Source: Microbacterium oleivorans NBRC 103075 (GTDB lineage: Bacteria; Actinomycetota; Actinomycetes; Actinomycetales; Microbacteriaceae). Taken from it: a stretch of 64,000 bases of DNA. A program made the position numbers and the translations under genes. Shown piece after piece: positions 24,582 through 34,417 of this stretch (position 1 is its first letter; every line of letters begins with the position of its first letter). Below the pieces are notes generated by a model. The model did not search any database. It had not been told where the DNA came from and saw only the letters and a list, made by a program, of their open reading frames with translations. Location of the stretch: the NCBI RefSeq assembly GCF_001552475.1, contig NZ_BCRG01000012.1, forward strand, positions 1-64,000, in the 5' to 3' direction.

Positions 24582-25757
24582 ATGACCACCGTCCGCACCC
24601 GCGTCGCGATCGTCGGAGCGGGCCCCGCCGGCCTCTTCCTCTCGCACCTGCTGCACCTCTCCGGCATCGAATCGGTCGTCATCGACCAGCGCTCCCGCGA
24701 GCAGATCGAGACCACGATCCGCGCCGGCATCCTGGAGCACGGCACCGTCGCCGCCTTCGAGGCGACCGGCGCGTCGACCCGCGTGAAAACGGTCGGCAAC
24801 CAGCACGACGGCATCGAGCTCCGCTTCGACGGCGAGGGCCACCGCATCGACTTCGCCGACCTCGTCGGCCGGAGCGTGTGGCTCTACCCGCAGCACGAGG
24901 CGCTGAAGGACCTCATCGCGGTGCGCCTCGAACAAGGTCAGGATCTGCGCTTCGGGGTGACGGCGCTGCGCGTCGAGGACGAGGCATCCGATCAGCCCCG
25001 CATCATCGCCGAGGATGCCGACGGCGAACCCCTCGAGATCGTCGCGGACGTCGTGGTGGGCGCGGACGGCTCGCGGAGCGTTGTGCGCAAGGCCGTGTCG
25101 GGCACCCACTCGGGCTTCTTCCGCGAGTACCCGTTCGCCTGGTTCGGCATCCTGTGCGAGGCGCCGCCGAGCGCCGACGAACTGATCTACAGCAACTCGC
25201 CGGATGGGTTCGCGCTCATCAGCCAGCGAAGCGCGACCGTGCAGCGGATGTATTTCCAGTGCGCTCCCGACACCGATCCCCAGTCGTACAGCGAGGCCCA
25301 GCTGTGGGACGCGCTTCAGCTGCGCGTCCCCGGGACGACGCTGACCGAGGGTCCGATCTTCCAGCGCGACGTGCTGCGCTTCCGGAGCTTCGTGGCCGAC
25401 GAGGTGCGGAAGAACCGGGTCGCCCTGATTGGCGACGCCGCGCACACCGTGCCTCCCACCGGCGCGAAGGGCATGAACCTCGCGATCGCCGATGTCATCG
25501 TCCTCGAGCGGGCCCTCCGCGCGCTCCTTCTGGAGAACGACGAGCGTCTCATCGAGCAGTTCCCCGAGACCGTGCTCCGCCGCATCTGGAAGGCGCAGCA
25601 CTTCTCGTGGTGGATGACGAGCATGCTGCACGCCGACGAGAACGCCACCGACTTCGACCGTCGCCGCCAGGTCGGCGAGCTGCGCTCGGTCGTCGAGTCC
25701 CGCGCCGGCAGCACCTACCTCGCCGAGGCCTACACGGGCTGGCCGATCGACGTCTGA
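24582..25757 (+). CDS. pobA: 4-Hydroxybenzoate 3-monooxygenase (PobA)
   Basis: A 391-residue FAD monooxygenase, the usual PobA length. It hydroxylates 4-hydroxybenzoate to protocatechuate using NAD(P)H and oxygen. The FAD motif is VAIVGAGPAGLFLSHLLHLS, followed by SREQIETTIRAGILEHGTVA, VVGADGSRSVVRKAV and IGDAAHTVPPTGAKGMNLAI; YSNSPDGFALIS and RMYFQCA are also characteristic. Its product is the substrate of the LigAB enzyme encoded 5-6 kb away, so together they give a route from 4-hydroxybenzoate to central metabolism. AAGGAG lies six to seven bases before the ATG. Confidence 0.94.
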   Translation: MTTVRTRVAIVGAGPAGLFLSHLLHLSGIESVVIDQRSREQIETTIRAGILEHGTVAAFEATGASTRVKTVGNQHDGIELRFDGEGHRIDFADLVGRSVWLYPQHEALKDLIAVRLEQGQDLRFGVTALRVEDEASDQPRIIAEDADGEPLEIVADVVVGADGSRSVVRKAVSGTHSGFFREYPFAWFGILCEAPPSADELIYSNSPDGFALISQRSATVQRMYFQCAPDTDPQSYSEAQLWDALQLRVPGTTLTEGPIFQRDVLRFRSFVADEVRKNRVALIGDAAHTVPPTGAKGMNLAIADVIVLERALRALLLENDERLIEQFPETVLRRIWKAQHFSWWMTSMLHADENATDFDRRRQVGELRSVVESRAGSTYLAEAYTGWPIDV

Positions 25758-25776
25758 GGCCCCGGCCCGTCACGCT

Positions 25777-25848
25777 ATGCAAGGGATGCCGCGCGGCGCG
25801 CCGCGGCATCCGTCGTGCCCCCGGCGTGTCGCCGAGGATCCCTTGCAT
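25777..25848. terminator. Nested inverted repeat between pobA and chorismate mutase genes
   Basis: Outer arms ATGCAAGGGAT (25777-25787) and ATCCCTTGCAT (25838-25848) enclose an inner hairpin GGATGCCGCG/CGCGGCATCC (25784-25793 and 25802-25811). The two stems share bases, so only one can form at a time. It is placed between convergent genes and probably terminates both. Confidence 0.6.
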
Positions 25849-25877
25849 CCGCTGACGCGCGGACCTCGCGACTCACC

Positions 25878-26168
25878 TCAGAGTTCGCCGGCCGCCTCGG
25901 TGTGGTGACGGATGACCTCGGCGACGACGAAGTTGAACCACTTCTCGGCGAACTCGGGGTCGAGGTCGGCCTCTTCGGCCAGCCGACGCAGTCGCGCGGT
26001 CTGCTGCTCCTCACGGGACGGATCGGATGCCGGCATCCCGTGCTCCGCCTTGAGGACGCCGACCTGCTTCGTGCAGCGGAAGCGTTCGGCGAGCATGAAG
26101 ACGAGGGCGGCGTCGATGTTGTCGATGCTGGATCGCAGGATCTGCAGCTGGGCGTTCGGGTCGGTCAT
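25878..26168 (-). CDS. Chorismate mutase (AroQ type)
   Basis: A 96-residue all-helical chorismate mutase that makes prephenate for Phe and Tyr synthesis. It has the AroQ pattern LRSSIDNIDAALVFMLAERF, then TKQVGVLKAEHGMPASDPSR with the active-site Lys and Arg, and a third helix FAEKWFNFVVAEVIRHH. There is no signal peptide, so it is cytoplasmic. GAGGAA precedes the ATG and a TACGCT box lies at 26190-26185. Confidence 0.9.
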   Translation of the reverse strand: MTDPNAQLQILRSSIDNIDAALVFMLAERFRCTKQVGVLKAEHGMPASDPSREEQQTARLRRLAEEADLDPEFAEKWFNFVVAEVIRHHTEAAGEL

Positions 26169-26184
26169 GGTTCCTCCGGCGATG

Positions 26185-26190
26185 AGCGTA
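26185..26190 (-). promoter_or_regulatory. Predicted chorismate mutase -10 box
   Basis: Minus-strand TACGCT, 16 bases before the ATG, leaving just enough leader for the GGAGGAA site. Confidence 0.4.
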
Positions 26191-26209
26191 GCGCGGTCCG
26201 TGATGAGTC

Positions 26210-27751
26210 TCAGCCGTGCAGGAAGTCCTTGCGTGCCGGCTCGTGCACGGGCTCGAGAAAGAGCTTCACGACGACGCCGACGGCGGACGGCGGCGTCTCG
26301 GGCAAAGTGACGCGGAGGGCGTCGGCATCCTGTGTCCACTCGGCAGCGCCGTGTCCCAGCACGGTCAGCTCCGCGATGCGGCGACCGAGCAGTCCGCTCG
26401 CCGTTCCCCACGAACGGATGCGGGCCACGCCGTCGTCCGGCCAGCGCAGGAGCGTCGCGTAGACGTAGTCGCCGGTGACGTCGGGGCGGGTCGTGAAGCG
26501 GACGTCCTCTGACGTGTACGGCGCGAACGCGTCATCGATCATCGAGCCGGCGACGACCTCGGTGGGCCCCTCGCCGGGGATGAGCCACGGTCGCGACCCG
26601 AAGATCGCCTCACCGTTGACCGTAAGCCAGTCGCCGATCCCCTCGAGCAGCTCGCGCTCGGCGGGGGCGATCGTGCCGTCTGCCGTCGGCCCGATGTTGA
26701 GCAGCAGGTTGCCGTTCTTTGCGACGACGTCGACGAGTTCACCGATCAGATCGTCGAGGCTCTTGTAGTCGTGATCCTCGATCCAGCCCCACGAGGTCTT
26801 GCCGACCGAGCTGTCGTTCTGCCAGACGTCGGGACGGATGCCGGGCATTGCCCCGCGCTCGATGTCGTAGACCGCGCTCCCCTCGGCGAACGCCGTCCAT
26901 TTGTAGTTGATGACGACGCCGCGACCCCATTCGTGCGCGCGGTTGTAGTAGTACGCCGCGAGCTTTCGGATGTAGGGCTCGAACGCCGGCTGCTCGAGCC
27001 ACCAGTCGAACCACAGCACCTGCGGTCGGTACTGGTCGATGATCTCGACCGTCCGAAGCAGCCAGTCCTCGAGGAACAGCTCGTTCGGTGCCGTCTCCTC
27101 ACGCTGGGCGGGACCGTAGAAGTCCGAGAAGCGCGCATCGCGGACGTCGGAGTCGAACCGCATCCCGCCGTTCATGAAGAACCAGTGCTCGGCTCGGTGC
27201 GACGAGGCCCCGCGCACCATCCACGCGCCGTCGACGGCCGTCATCAGTTCACCGAACACGTCCTTGCGGGGACCCATCTGCGCCGCGCTCCACCGCGAGC
27301 GGGCGGTGTCGTACATCGCGAACCCGTCGTGATGCTCCGCGACGGGCACGATGAACTGCGCGCCTGCGCGGCGGAACACCTCGGCCCACTCGGCCGGGTC
27401 GAACCTGTCCATCGTGAACGACGGGATGAAGTCCTTGTACCCGAACTCGTTGTGCGGACCGTAGGTCTCGCGGTGGTGCTCGAACGCCCGATCGGCTTCG
27501 AGGTACATCGTCCGCGAGTACCACTCACCCTGCGCAGGCACCGAGGGGATTCCCCAGTGGATGAAGATCCCGAACTTCGCGTCGCGGTACCAGAGGGGCA
27601 CCTCATACTCGCGGAGGGAGTCCCACGTCGACGAGAACGGACCGGCGTCGATGACGGCCTGCACCGCCGCGAGAGCGGCGGAATTGTCGCTGACGTCGAC
27701 GCGGGGAGGGAGGGATGCCGGGTCGAGGGGCTCGAGGGGGGAGTCGGGCAT
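26210..27751 (-). CDS. Alpha-L-fucosidase (GH29)
   Basis: A 513-residue glycoside hydrolase family 29 enzyme. Typical segments are WYRDAKFGIFIHWGIPSVPA, EWAEVFRRAGAQFIVPVAEH followed by HDGFAMYD, SSHRAEHWFF, and VLWFDWWLEQ, in which Asp249 is the expected nucleophile. NGNLLLNIGPTADGTI and a C-terminal beta domain with WPDDGVARIRSWG complete the family pattern. There is no signal peptide, so it should act on imported fucosyl saccharides in the cytoplasm. The ATG at 27751 follows an AGGA site. A near-palindrome upstream suggests LacI-type control. Confidence 0.92.
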   Translation of the reverse strand: MPDSPLEPLDPASLPPRVDVSDNSAALAAVQAVIDAGPFSSTWDSLREYEVPLWYRDAKFGIFIHWGIPSVPAQGEWYSRTMYLEADRAFEHHRETYGPHNEFGYKDFIPSFTMDRFDPAEWAEVFRRAGAQFIVPVAEHHDGFAMYDTARSRWSAAQMGPRKDVFGELMTAVDGAWMVRGASSHRAEHWFFMNGGMRFDSDVRDARFSDFYGPAQREETAPNELFLEDWLLRTVEIIDQYRPQVLWFDWWLEQPAFEPYIRKLAAYYYNRAHEWGRGVVINYKWTAFAEGSAVYDIERGAMPGIRPDVWQNDSSVGKTSWGWIEDHDYKSLDDLIGELVDVVAKNGNLLLNIGPTADGTIAPAERELLEGIGDWLTVNGEAIFGSRPWLIPGEGPTEVVAGSMIDDAFAPYTSEDVRFTTRPDVTGDYVYATLLRWPDDGVARIRSWGTASGLLGRRIAELTVLGHGAAEWTQDADALRVTLPETPPSAVGVVVKLFLEPVHEPARKDFLHG

Positions 27752-27781
27752 GCCATTGATCCTGTCCCTCGTCCGGCGGGA

Positions 27782-27795
27782 TTGCAACGTTGGAA
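27782..27795. promoter_or_regulatory. LacI-type operator-like site upstream of fucosidase
   Basis: TTGCAACGTTGGAA is one base from the perfect palindrome TTGCAACGTTGCAA and has the central CG step usual in LacI-family operators. It is about 30 bases upstream of the fucosidase ATG. Confidence 0.45.
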
Positions 27796-27817
27796 ATACC
27801 GGCTTCCAGCGACCCGC

Positions 27818-28579
27818 TCAGAGATCCACGCGACGGCCGAAGCTCCGCGGGCTTCGCGGGCGCGGCGAGCAGGTCGCCGCCGAGCGCAGCCGGACGATCT
27901 CGTGAGGCTGCAGTCCCGCCGCCTCTCCGAAGTCCTCGACCGAGAAGAAGCCGCCGTTCTTGGTGCGCACCTTCACGGCGCGACGAGCCTTGGTGCGATT
28001 GAGCCCCGGCAGGTCGGCGAGCTCGTCCGCGGTCGCGGTCTGCACGTCGACCGGCTCGACCGGCTCGGCGGTCTGTAAGAGATCGGATGACGACGCCCCG
28101 ACGGTCTCCGCCATCCGGCGCGCCTCGGGCTCAGCTGCAGACGTCGCAGCAGCCGGCTGCGACGCGGGCTTCGCGCGCGACCCCCGACGGCGACGCTTCG
28201 GTGCCGCCGTCGTCGCCCGCGCGGCCTGGCTCGTCGACGCGGTGCGCGACGAACCGCGCTTGTCCGCCGCCGCGACGCGGCGCTCCCACAGCGTTCGCAG
28301 CCACCCGGGGTTGAGTGCCAGACCCACGATGATGCCGCCGAGATGGACGATGGCGCCGACGAGGTCGCTGAAGCCGCCCCACACCTCGGTCGCGACGGTG
28401 ATCCCGAGGATGCCGCTGGCGGCCCCCGCGATGTACGCCGCCCGACGCCGCGACACCGCGCCGACGATGAAGAAGCCGATCCACGCGGTCGCCGGACCGA
28501 TGAAGACGGCGACGAGCCATGAGCTGACGCCGATCAGCCAGCCCCATCCCGGAGCGGCCAGACGCGCGGACGAACTCAC
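27818..28579 (-). CDS. Membrane protein with C-terminal ComEA-like helix-hairpin-helix
   Basis: A 253-residue two-part protein. Residues 1-95 contain three to four hydrophobic helices (WGWLIGVSSWLVAVFIGPAT, AYIAGAASGILGITVA, VGAIVHLGGIIVGLAL). A basic, Ala-rich linker follows (KRRRRGSRAKPAS and others). The C-terminal 65 residues are a helix-hairpin-helix: VDVQTATADELADLPGLNRT, then KARRAVKVRTKNGGFFSVED, ending GLQPHEIVRLR. ComEA-type modules bind DNA or proteins. It is the last gene of the Ycf46-like operon; its GTG overlaps the upstream stop. Confidence 0.75.
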   Translation of the reverse strand: MSSSARLAAPGWGWLIGVSSWLVAVFIGPATAWIGFFIVGAVSRRRAAYIAGAASGILGITVATEVWGGFSDLVGAIVHLGGIIVGLALNPGWLRTLWERRVAAADKRGSSRTASTSQAARATTAAPKRRRRGSRAKPASQPAAATSAAEPEARRMAETVGASSSDLLQTAEPVEPVDVQTATADELADLPGLNRTKARRAVKVRTKNGGFFSVEDFGEAAGLQPHEIVRLRSAATCSPRPRSPRSFGRRVDL

Positions 28580-29085
28580 GCCTGGTCCCGCACGTTCAGC
28601 ACCATCGTCACCGTGTCGTCCTCGTCCCGGGTCTCCGACACGAGCTCGAACCCGGCCTGGTCGGCGCGGGCGCGGATGCGGTCGGCGACGGCGCGCTGCA
28701 CGTGACGGGCGTAGGCGGCATCCAGCTCCGTCATCACGGCAGTCGCCTCGGCCTCGGTCACCTCGTGCCCGTCGAGTCGCGACAGGTGCGCACCCCAGAC
28801 GCCCTCCTCGGTGCGCGACATCACCACCTCGAGGCCGTCGAGCGTCGCCGTCAGCACGCCTTCGTCGAGCGAGGCATGTGTCGCGCCCAGATCGGCGAGC
28901 GCTGCGGCGAGCAGGTCGGGGTTCTTCATCCGCGTCTGCACGGCGACCGGAACGGCCTCGGACCCGCTGCTGCCGCGGTCGGTCTTCGCGCCCGTGTTCA
29001 GCGACAGAGCCCCGACGACGCCGGTCCCGCCGAGGGCGGCTGCGGCGGCGAGCGCCGCGGGGACGAGGATCAGCGAAATGCTCAT
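28576..29085 (-). CDS. DUF1257/Ycf35-like protein with N-terminal membrane anchor
   Basis: A 169-residue protein. Residues 1-31 are a hydrophobic anchor or signal (ISLILVPAALAAAAALGGTG). From residue 47 the sequence resembles DUF1257/Ycf35: VQTRMKNPDLLAAALADLGA at the start and YARHVQRAVADRIRARADQA, then GFELVSETRDEDDTVTMVLN, at the end, which corresponds to the family's closing strand-helix-strand. The similarity is my reading by eye. The neighbouring Ycf46-like ATPase and DUF2997 genes support it, since these families travel together in cyanobacteria. Starts within the radical SAM stop (ATGA). Confidence 0.6.
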   Translation of the reverse strand: MSISLILVPAALAAAAALGGTGVVGALSLNTGAKTDRGSSGSEAVPVAVQTRMKNPDLLAAALADLGATHASLDEGVLTATLDGLEVVMSRTEEGVWGAHLSRLDGHEVTEAEATAVMTELDAAYARHVQRAVADRIRARADQAGFELVSETRDEDDTVTMVLNVRDQA

Positions 29086-29819
29086 CGGGGTGTTCCCTTC
29101 GTGAGGGATGCGGCGCGGTCTGCGCGCAAACCCAGATCGTCCAGAAGTTCTGCGAGGGCGGCATCCGTCGCCCATCCGTTGACGGCGACGACTCCGTCGG
29201 CGCTGATGCGCACCTCGAGGGCGTCGCGGCCGCCGTCGCGGGCGATGCGGTCGACCTCGGCGGCGTACCGCGGGGTGAGCGCACGGATCGATTGATTGCG
29301 CGACCCGATCCAGGGTCGGCGCGTGTCGGGGAGGTCGGCGAGGTACGGACCGTCGCAGAGCAGGTCGGTCGCGGCGAGGAGGCGGGCGATGTCGGCGCGC
29401 TCCTCTGCCCAGACCTGCAGCCGTTCGAGGGTGTAGCCGGAGAACGCCATGACACCGAGCCCCGCATCCCGGAACGCTTCCGCGACGACGGCGAGCGCGG
29501 CCGCCTGGTCGAAGGGCTCGCCGCCGAGCAGCGTCACGCCCTCTGCTCCGGCGGCGCGCGCGTCGGCGATCCATCTCGAAGCGAGGTCCGCGGGGTCGTC
29601 GAGGTGCGCACCGCGCGCGGCCCACATCTGCGGGTTGAAGCACCCGGGGCACCGGACCGCGCACCCCTGCACCCAGATCGCCGCGCGGACTCCGGGCCCC
29701 TCGGCGCCCGTCGCCGGCACGAACCGTGACCAGCGCAGGGCCGCGTCGGCGCGGGGAGGCGGCGTCGTGCCGAGGAGGCTCGCCTCCCCGCCGACACCGC
29801 GCGACTCGGTGACGATCAC
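29082..29819 (-). CDS. Radical SAM protein, NrdG-like 4Fe-4S single-cluster type
   Basis: A 245-residue radical SAM protein. The cluster motif is C53-x3-C57-x2-C60 in WVQGCAVRCPGCFNPQMW, with the SAM-binding GGEPF at 99-103 and a following FSGYTLERL segment. This spacing and the size match the activating-enzyme group (NrdG/PflA), yet no glycyl-radical enzyme gene is nearby. A C-terminal 60-residue part with RDALEVRISADGVVAVNGWA is outside the core. Being between the DUF2997 and DUF1257 genes suggests it modifies one of the small partner proteins or serves the ATPase complex; this is inference. The GTG start overlaps the DUF2997 stop. Confidence 0.82.
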   Translation of the reverse strand: MIVTESRGVGGEASLLGTTPPPRADAALRWSRFVPATGAEGPGVRAAIWVQGCAVRCPGCFNPQMWAARGAHLDDPADLASRWIADARAAGAEGVTLLGGEPFDQAAALAVVAEAFRDAGLGVMAFSGYTLERLQVWAEERADIARLLAATDLLCDGPYLADLPDTRRPWIGSRNQSIRALTPRYAAEVDRIARDGGRDALEVRISADGVVAVNGWATDAALAELLDDLGLRADRAASLTKGTPR

Positions 29820-30022
29820 CGGTCCCGGTCCTCCTGCAGAAGCGAATCGGATGCCGCCGACGCGACGCGCGTGTAGTCCTCGGTGAACTGCGACGAGGTC
29901 GTCTCGGCGTCGAGCAGCGCTTCGAGCTGCTCGATGTAGTCGAGGCACTCGGCCCCCGTCATCCCGAACGTCTCCGCGGCAACCGATCCGTCCGGTCGCA
30001 ACTGCACCACGAGCTTCTTCAT
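29816..30022 (-). CDS. DUF2997 protein
   Basis: A 68-residue protein starting MKKLVVQLRPDGSVAAETFG followed by MTGAECLDYIEQLEALL. This matches the DUF2997 pattern of a short beta hairpin (K-K-x-V-x-x-x-x-P-D-G) and a helix with a conserved cysteine (here Cys27). In cyanobacteria DUF2997 genes commonly neighbour ycf35 and ycf46 homologues, the same set as here. Function unknown. GGGAA precedes the ATG by seven bases; a 30-base gap separates it from the ATPase gene, the only such gap in the operon. Confidence 0.75.
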   Translation of the reverse strand: MKKLVVQLRPDGSVAAETFGMTGAECLDYIEQLEALLDAETTSSQFTEDYTRVASAASDSLLQEDRDR

Positions 30023-30052
30023 CGTCGATTCCCGTTCCTGTGTGCCGGTCGA

Positions 30053-31695
<1,643 letters not shown>

Positions 31696-31699
<4 letters not shown>

Positions 31700-32454
31700 G
31701 GTGTTCCGGTTGCCGGTTCGTCGAGCGTGATCTTCCAGGGGCCGGAGCCTTCGTCCGCCTCGACTCGGAAGATCACCCGACCCTTGGCCGGCCAGGATTG
31801 GCGGACGTCGACACTGTCGACGATGCGCACGAGGCGAGCGACCTCGCCGGGGAAGAGCGCGTCGACGATGAAGAAGCCCTCGCCCTCGAAGGTGAATCGT
31901 GCGCTCAGCGCATCACCCGTGTACGACAGCAGCGCGCTGCCCTCGCCGGTGGCGACGCCGTCCTCGATGGAGATCGGCGTCTCGCGGGTGAGGTCCGCTC
32001 GCCAGCCGTTCAGTCGCGGGGCGAACCAGACGCGCCCGTCGGTCTCTCCCGCGACGAGCACCTCGCTCGAGCGTCCACTGATGCTGCCGAGGTAGGCAGG
32101 CCGAGCGTCGCCCTCGGTCGATCTCGTGTCTCGCTGATGGTAGACGCCCACCGAGCGTTCCTCGCCCCCGCGCAGTGGCCCGACGACCCACACATCGTCT
32201 CCGGCCGACAGGTCGAGGTAGCCGCTCGCCGCCGTGCCGATGACCTCGCCGCCCTCCACCCGAACCTCCTGCGCGTCGGGGTCGGTCCAGGGGCGGTACT
32301 CGTAGTCGTTCGGGTTGTGCAGCAGGAGTTCGCCCGTGGCGGGATTGATCCCGACGAACGGGAAGATGACGAAGGCGAGCACGACGGCGACGGCCGACCC
32401 GCCCAGCCAGGTGATCGTCGAGAAGCGCCGGATCCGGGCATCCGCTGTGCTCAC
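31696..32454 (-). CDS. Membrane-anchored beta-rich protein in Ycf46-like operon (paralogue B)
   Basis: A 252-residue protein with one N-terminal helix (STITWLGGSAVAVVLAFVIF) and a large, probably extracytoplasmic, beta-strand-rich part. Segments such as DGRVWFAPRLNGWRADL, DALSARFTFEGEGFFIVDAL and WKITLDEP align loosely with DGRVAIFVEQP, WRARVSSG, STARVTVRGKGSVDIQI and WRIEFPPS of the gene just upstream, so the two look like diverged paralogues. No cysteines or catalytic motifs stand out. The GTG start overlaps the upstream stop and the ATPase starts in its own stop. No family recognised. Confidence 0.68.
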
Positions 32455-33254
32455 GGTGTCACCTCCGGCGAGGGCGACGCGGACGGCGTGGGAGACGGTG
32501 GGAACTCGATCCGCCACCCGGCGTCGTCCCACGCCGTGACCGAGAAAAGAACGAGCGGTGCGTCGCGCCAGGCGACGGACTGGTCGATCGGGGCGTCGCC
32601 CGAGAGAACCGAGTCCGTGCCCTGAGGCGTCACGATCTGGATGTCGACGCTGCCCTTGCCGCGCACGGTCACGCGCGCCGTCGATGCCTCGCCGATGTGG
32701 AGGAAGTCTGCGGAGGAGAAGGCGGTGACCACGTCGTTCGCGCGGTTGAGGCCGCCGGACGACACTCGCGCTCTCCAGTTCTCGTCGCGGGATCCATCGA
32801 CCCACAATTCGACATCGGGCTGCTCCACGAAGATCGCCACACGACCATCGGCCAAGGGTCTGAACCGCGGCGGATCGCCTTCGTACTCGCCGGGCGTCAC
32901 GATGCGTCCCTGGGGGCCGGTCACCCGCACGCTGCTGATGTACGACTCCCCCTCCGGGCTCACCACGAGGGGCTGGGTGACGTCGACGCCGCTGAGCCGG
33001 ATGACGGCGCCATCGGATCCCTCGTAGACGCCCCCGCCGCTCTCCTCGGCCACGACGGGATCATCGCTCGTCCACGGCGAGATCGAATAGTCGTCGCTGC
33101 GCCCGACGGCGCCCACTTCGAACGTGCCGTCGTCCGCGTAGATGGCGCAGGTGATTCCCGCGATCACGAGGCCGATGATCCACACAAGGCCGGTGAAGCC
33201 GTCGATGTTCGGTCCCGTGGATCGTCTCGACGTCGTCCGTCCGCCCGCGCTCAT
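32451..33254 (-). CDS. Membrane-anchored beta-rich protein in Ycf46-like operon (paralogue A)
   Basis: A 267-residue protein with a helix near residues 21-40 (TGLVWIIGLVIAGITCAIYA), an acidic linker, and a beta-rich outside domain ending in a Pro/Ser tail. Related by eye to the next gene of the operon. The ATG at 33254 is chosen because GGAGGGGGAAC directly precedes it and a TAACGT box lies 20 bases upstream; an in-frame ATG seven codons earlier lies between those signals. It heads the seven-gene unit that ends at 27818. Function unknown. Confidence 0.66.
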   Translation of the reverse strand: MSAGGRTTSRRSTGPNIDGFTGLVWIIGLVIAGITCAIYADDGTFEVGAVGRSDDYSISPWTSDDPVVAEESGGGVYEGSDGAVIRLSGVDVTQPLVVSPEGESYISSVRVTGPQGRIVTPGEYEGDPPRFRPLADGRVAIFVEQPDVELWVDGSRDENWRARVSSGGLNRANDVVTAFSSADFLHIGEASTARVTVRGKGSVDIQIVTPQGTDSVLSGDAPIDQSVAWRDAPLVLFSVTAWDDAGWRIEFPPSPTPSASPSPEVTP

Positions 33255-33273
33255 GTTCCCCCTCCGCCGGGCC

Positions 33274-33279
33274 ACGTTA
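33274..33279 (-). promoter_or_regulatory. Possible -10 box of the Ycf46-like operon
   Basis: Minus-strand TAACGT, leaving a leader of about 13 bases with a strong ribosome binding site. No convincing -35. Read-through from purA is an alternative. Confidence 0.35.
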
Positions 33280-33292
33280 CCGGGCGCCGAGG

Positions 33293-34414
33293 TCAGCCCG
33301 GGAAGGCTAGGAGCGCGGTCGGCGACGGTGCTATTGTCCGGTGCCGCACGCGACCGGGAACGCCCGTCCGCTCGTCGATCGCCAATGACACGACCTCGTC
33401 GGCGCGCTGCCCTGCGACCAGGACGGTGTCGCGCTCGACGACGTGGTGGCGGGGCCAGACGGTACCCGATTCGGCGAGCGCGATCGGGTTCAGCGTCTCA
33501 CCGCCGCCGCGGACCTTGACGGTCGCGATCGTGTCGCTGCCGCGAAGGCCGGCGTACAGGAAGACGCCATCACGCGACATCGCGAGCTCAGCCCCGGCAT
33601 CCCCCGGATAGGCGCCCAACTGCGCGCCGCCGACGAGCCGCCACTCGCCCGACACGTCGGGCGCCAGGGCGAAAACCTCGCCGGAGTACTCGGTCACGAC
33701 GTAGAGGTGTCCGCTCGGATGCGATCGCACGTGCCGCGGACCGGTTCCGGCCGGCAGCTCGAACCGCTGGATCTCTCGCCCCCCACGCCAGAACCGGAGG
33801 AGGTCGAGGCCGACGTCGGTCGTGACGATGAGCCCGCCCGGGAGTGAGGCCGCCTGATGCGCACGCGACGGGCGGGTCGAGGGAGCGGCCTCGGTGGCGG
33901 CATCCGCCTCTTCGGCTTCGGCGTGCGGCACGAAGTCCGCGTACTCGTCCCCGACGATCGCCCGGAGTGCCCGCGCAGCCGATGCGAGATCGGATGCCGG
34001 TGCCCCCTCGACGACGGCCGCCCACCGGCGTGCGGCCCCGGGCCTGCCGTCGGCCGCGAGACCCACGTGGACGACGCCGCCGTCGCCGTGGCACGAGACG
34101 ATCAGCGCATCCTCGAGGGCGAGCACATTGCATGGGCCGTCGCCGACGGCGACCTCCGCGCCGAGCGGAACGAACGCGGTCTCGCCGGTCCGCCGGTAGG
34201 CACGCACGCTTCCCCGACCTTCGAGCGCCGCGTAGACGACGTCGAGGGTCGGATGCCGCGCGATCCACGACGGCGATTCCGCCGCGACGACGTCACGGCC
34301 GACCCCGAGCGGACCGCTCGCGAGCGGGGAGTCGGGGCCACCGGCATCCAGCAGTCCGATGCCCGTCGCCGACCCGCCCATGTCCGGGGAGTACCCGCCG
34401 AGCAGGAACCGCAC
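33293..34414 (-). CDS. Lactonase-family seven-bladed beta-propeller protein
   Basis: A 373-residue cytoplasmic protein resembling the 6-phosphogluconolactonase (YbhE/Pgl) lactonase family. Propeller-type segments recur: PSWIARHPTLDVVYAALEGR, GDGPCNVLALEDALIVSCHG, TGPRHVRSHPSGHLYVVTEY, AELAMSRDGVFLYAGLRGSD, and HHVVERDTVLVAGQRADEVV. An acidic insert around residues 165-185 is unusual. Activity on sugar lactones is plausible but several family members are only propellers of unknown use. It starts three bases after the purA stop, so it is co-transcribed with purA. Confidence 0.75.
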   Translation of the reverse strand: MRFLLGGYSPDMGGSATGIGLLDAGGPDSPLASGPLGVGRDVVAAESPSWIARHPTLDVVYAALEGRGSVRAYRRTGETAFVPLGAEVAVGDGPCNVLALEDALIVSCHGDGGVVHVGLAADGRPGAARRWAAVVEGAPASDLASAARALRAIVGDEYADFVPHAEAEEADAATEAAPSTRPSRAHQAASLPGGLIVTTDVGLDLLRFWRGGREIQRFELPAGTGPRHVRSHPSGHLYVVTEYSGEVFALAPDVSGEWRLVGGAQLGAYPGDAGAELAMSRDGVFLYAGLRGSDTIATVKVRGGGETLNPIALAESGTVWPRHHVVERDTVLVAGQRADEVVSLAIDERTGVPGRVRHRTIAPSPTALLAFPG

Positions 34415-34417
34415 GGA

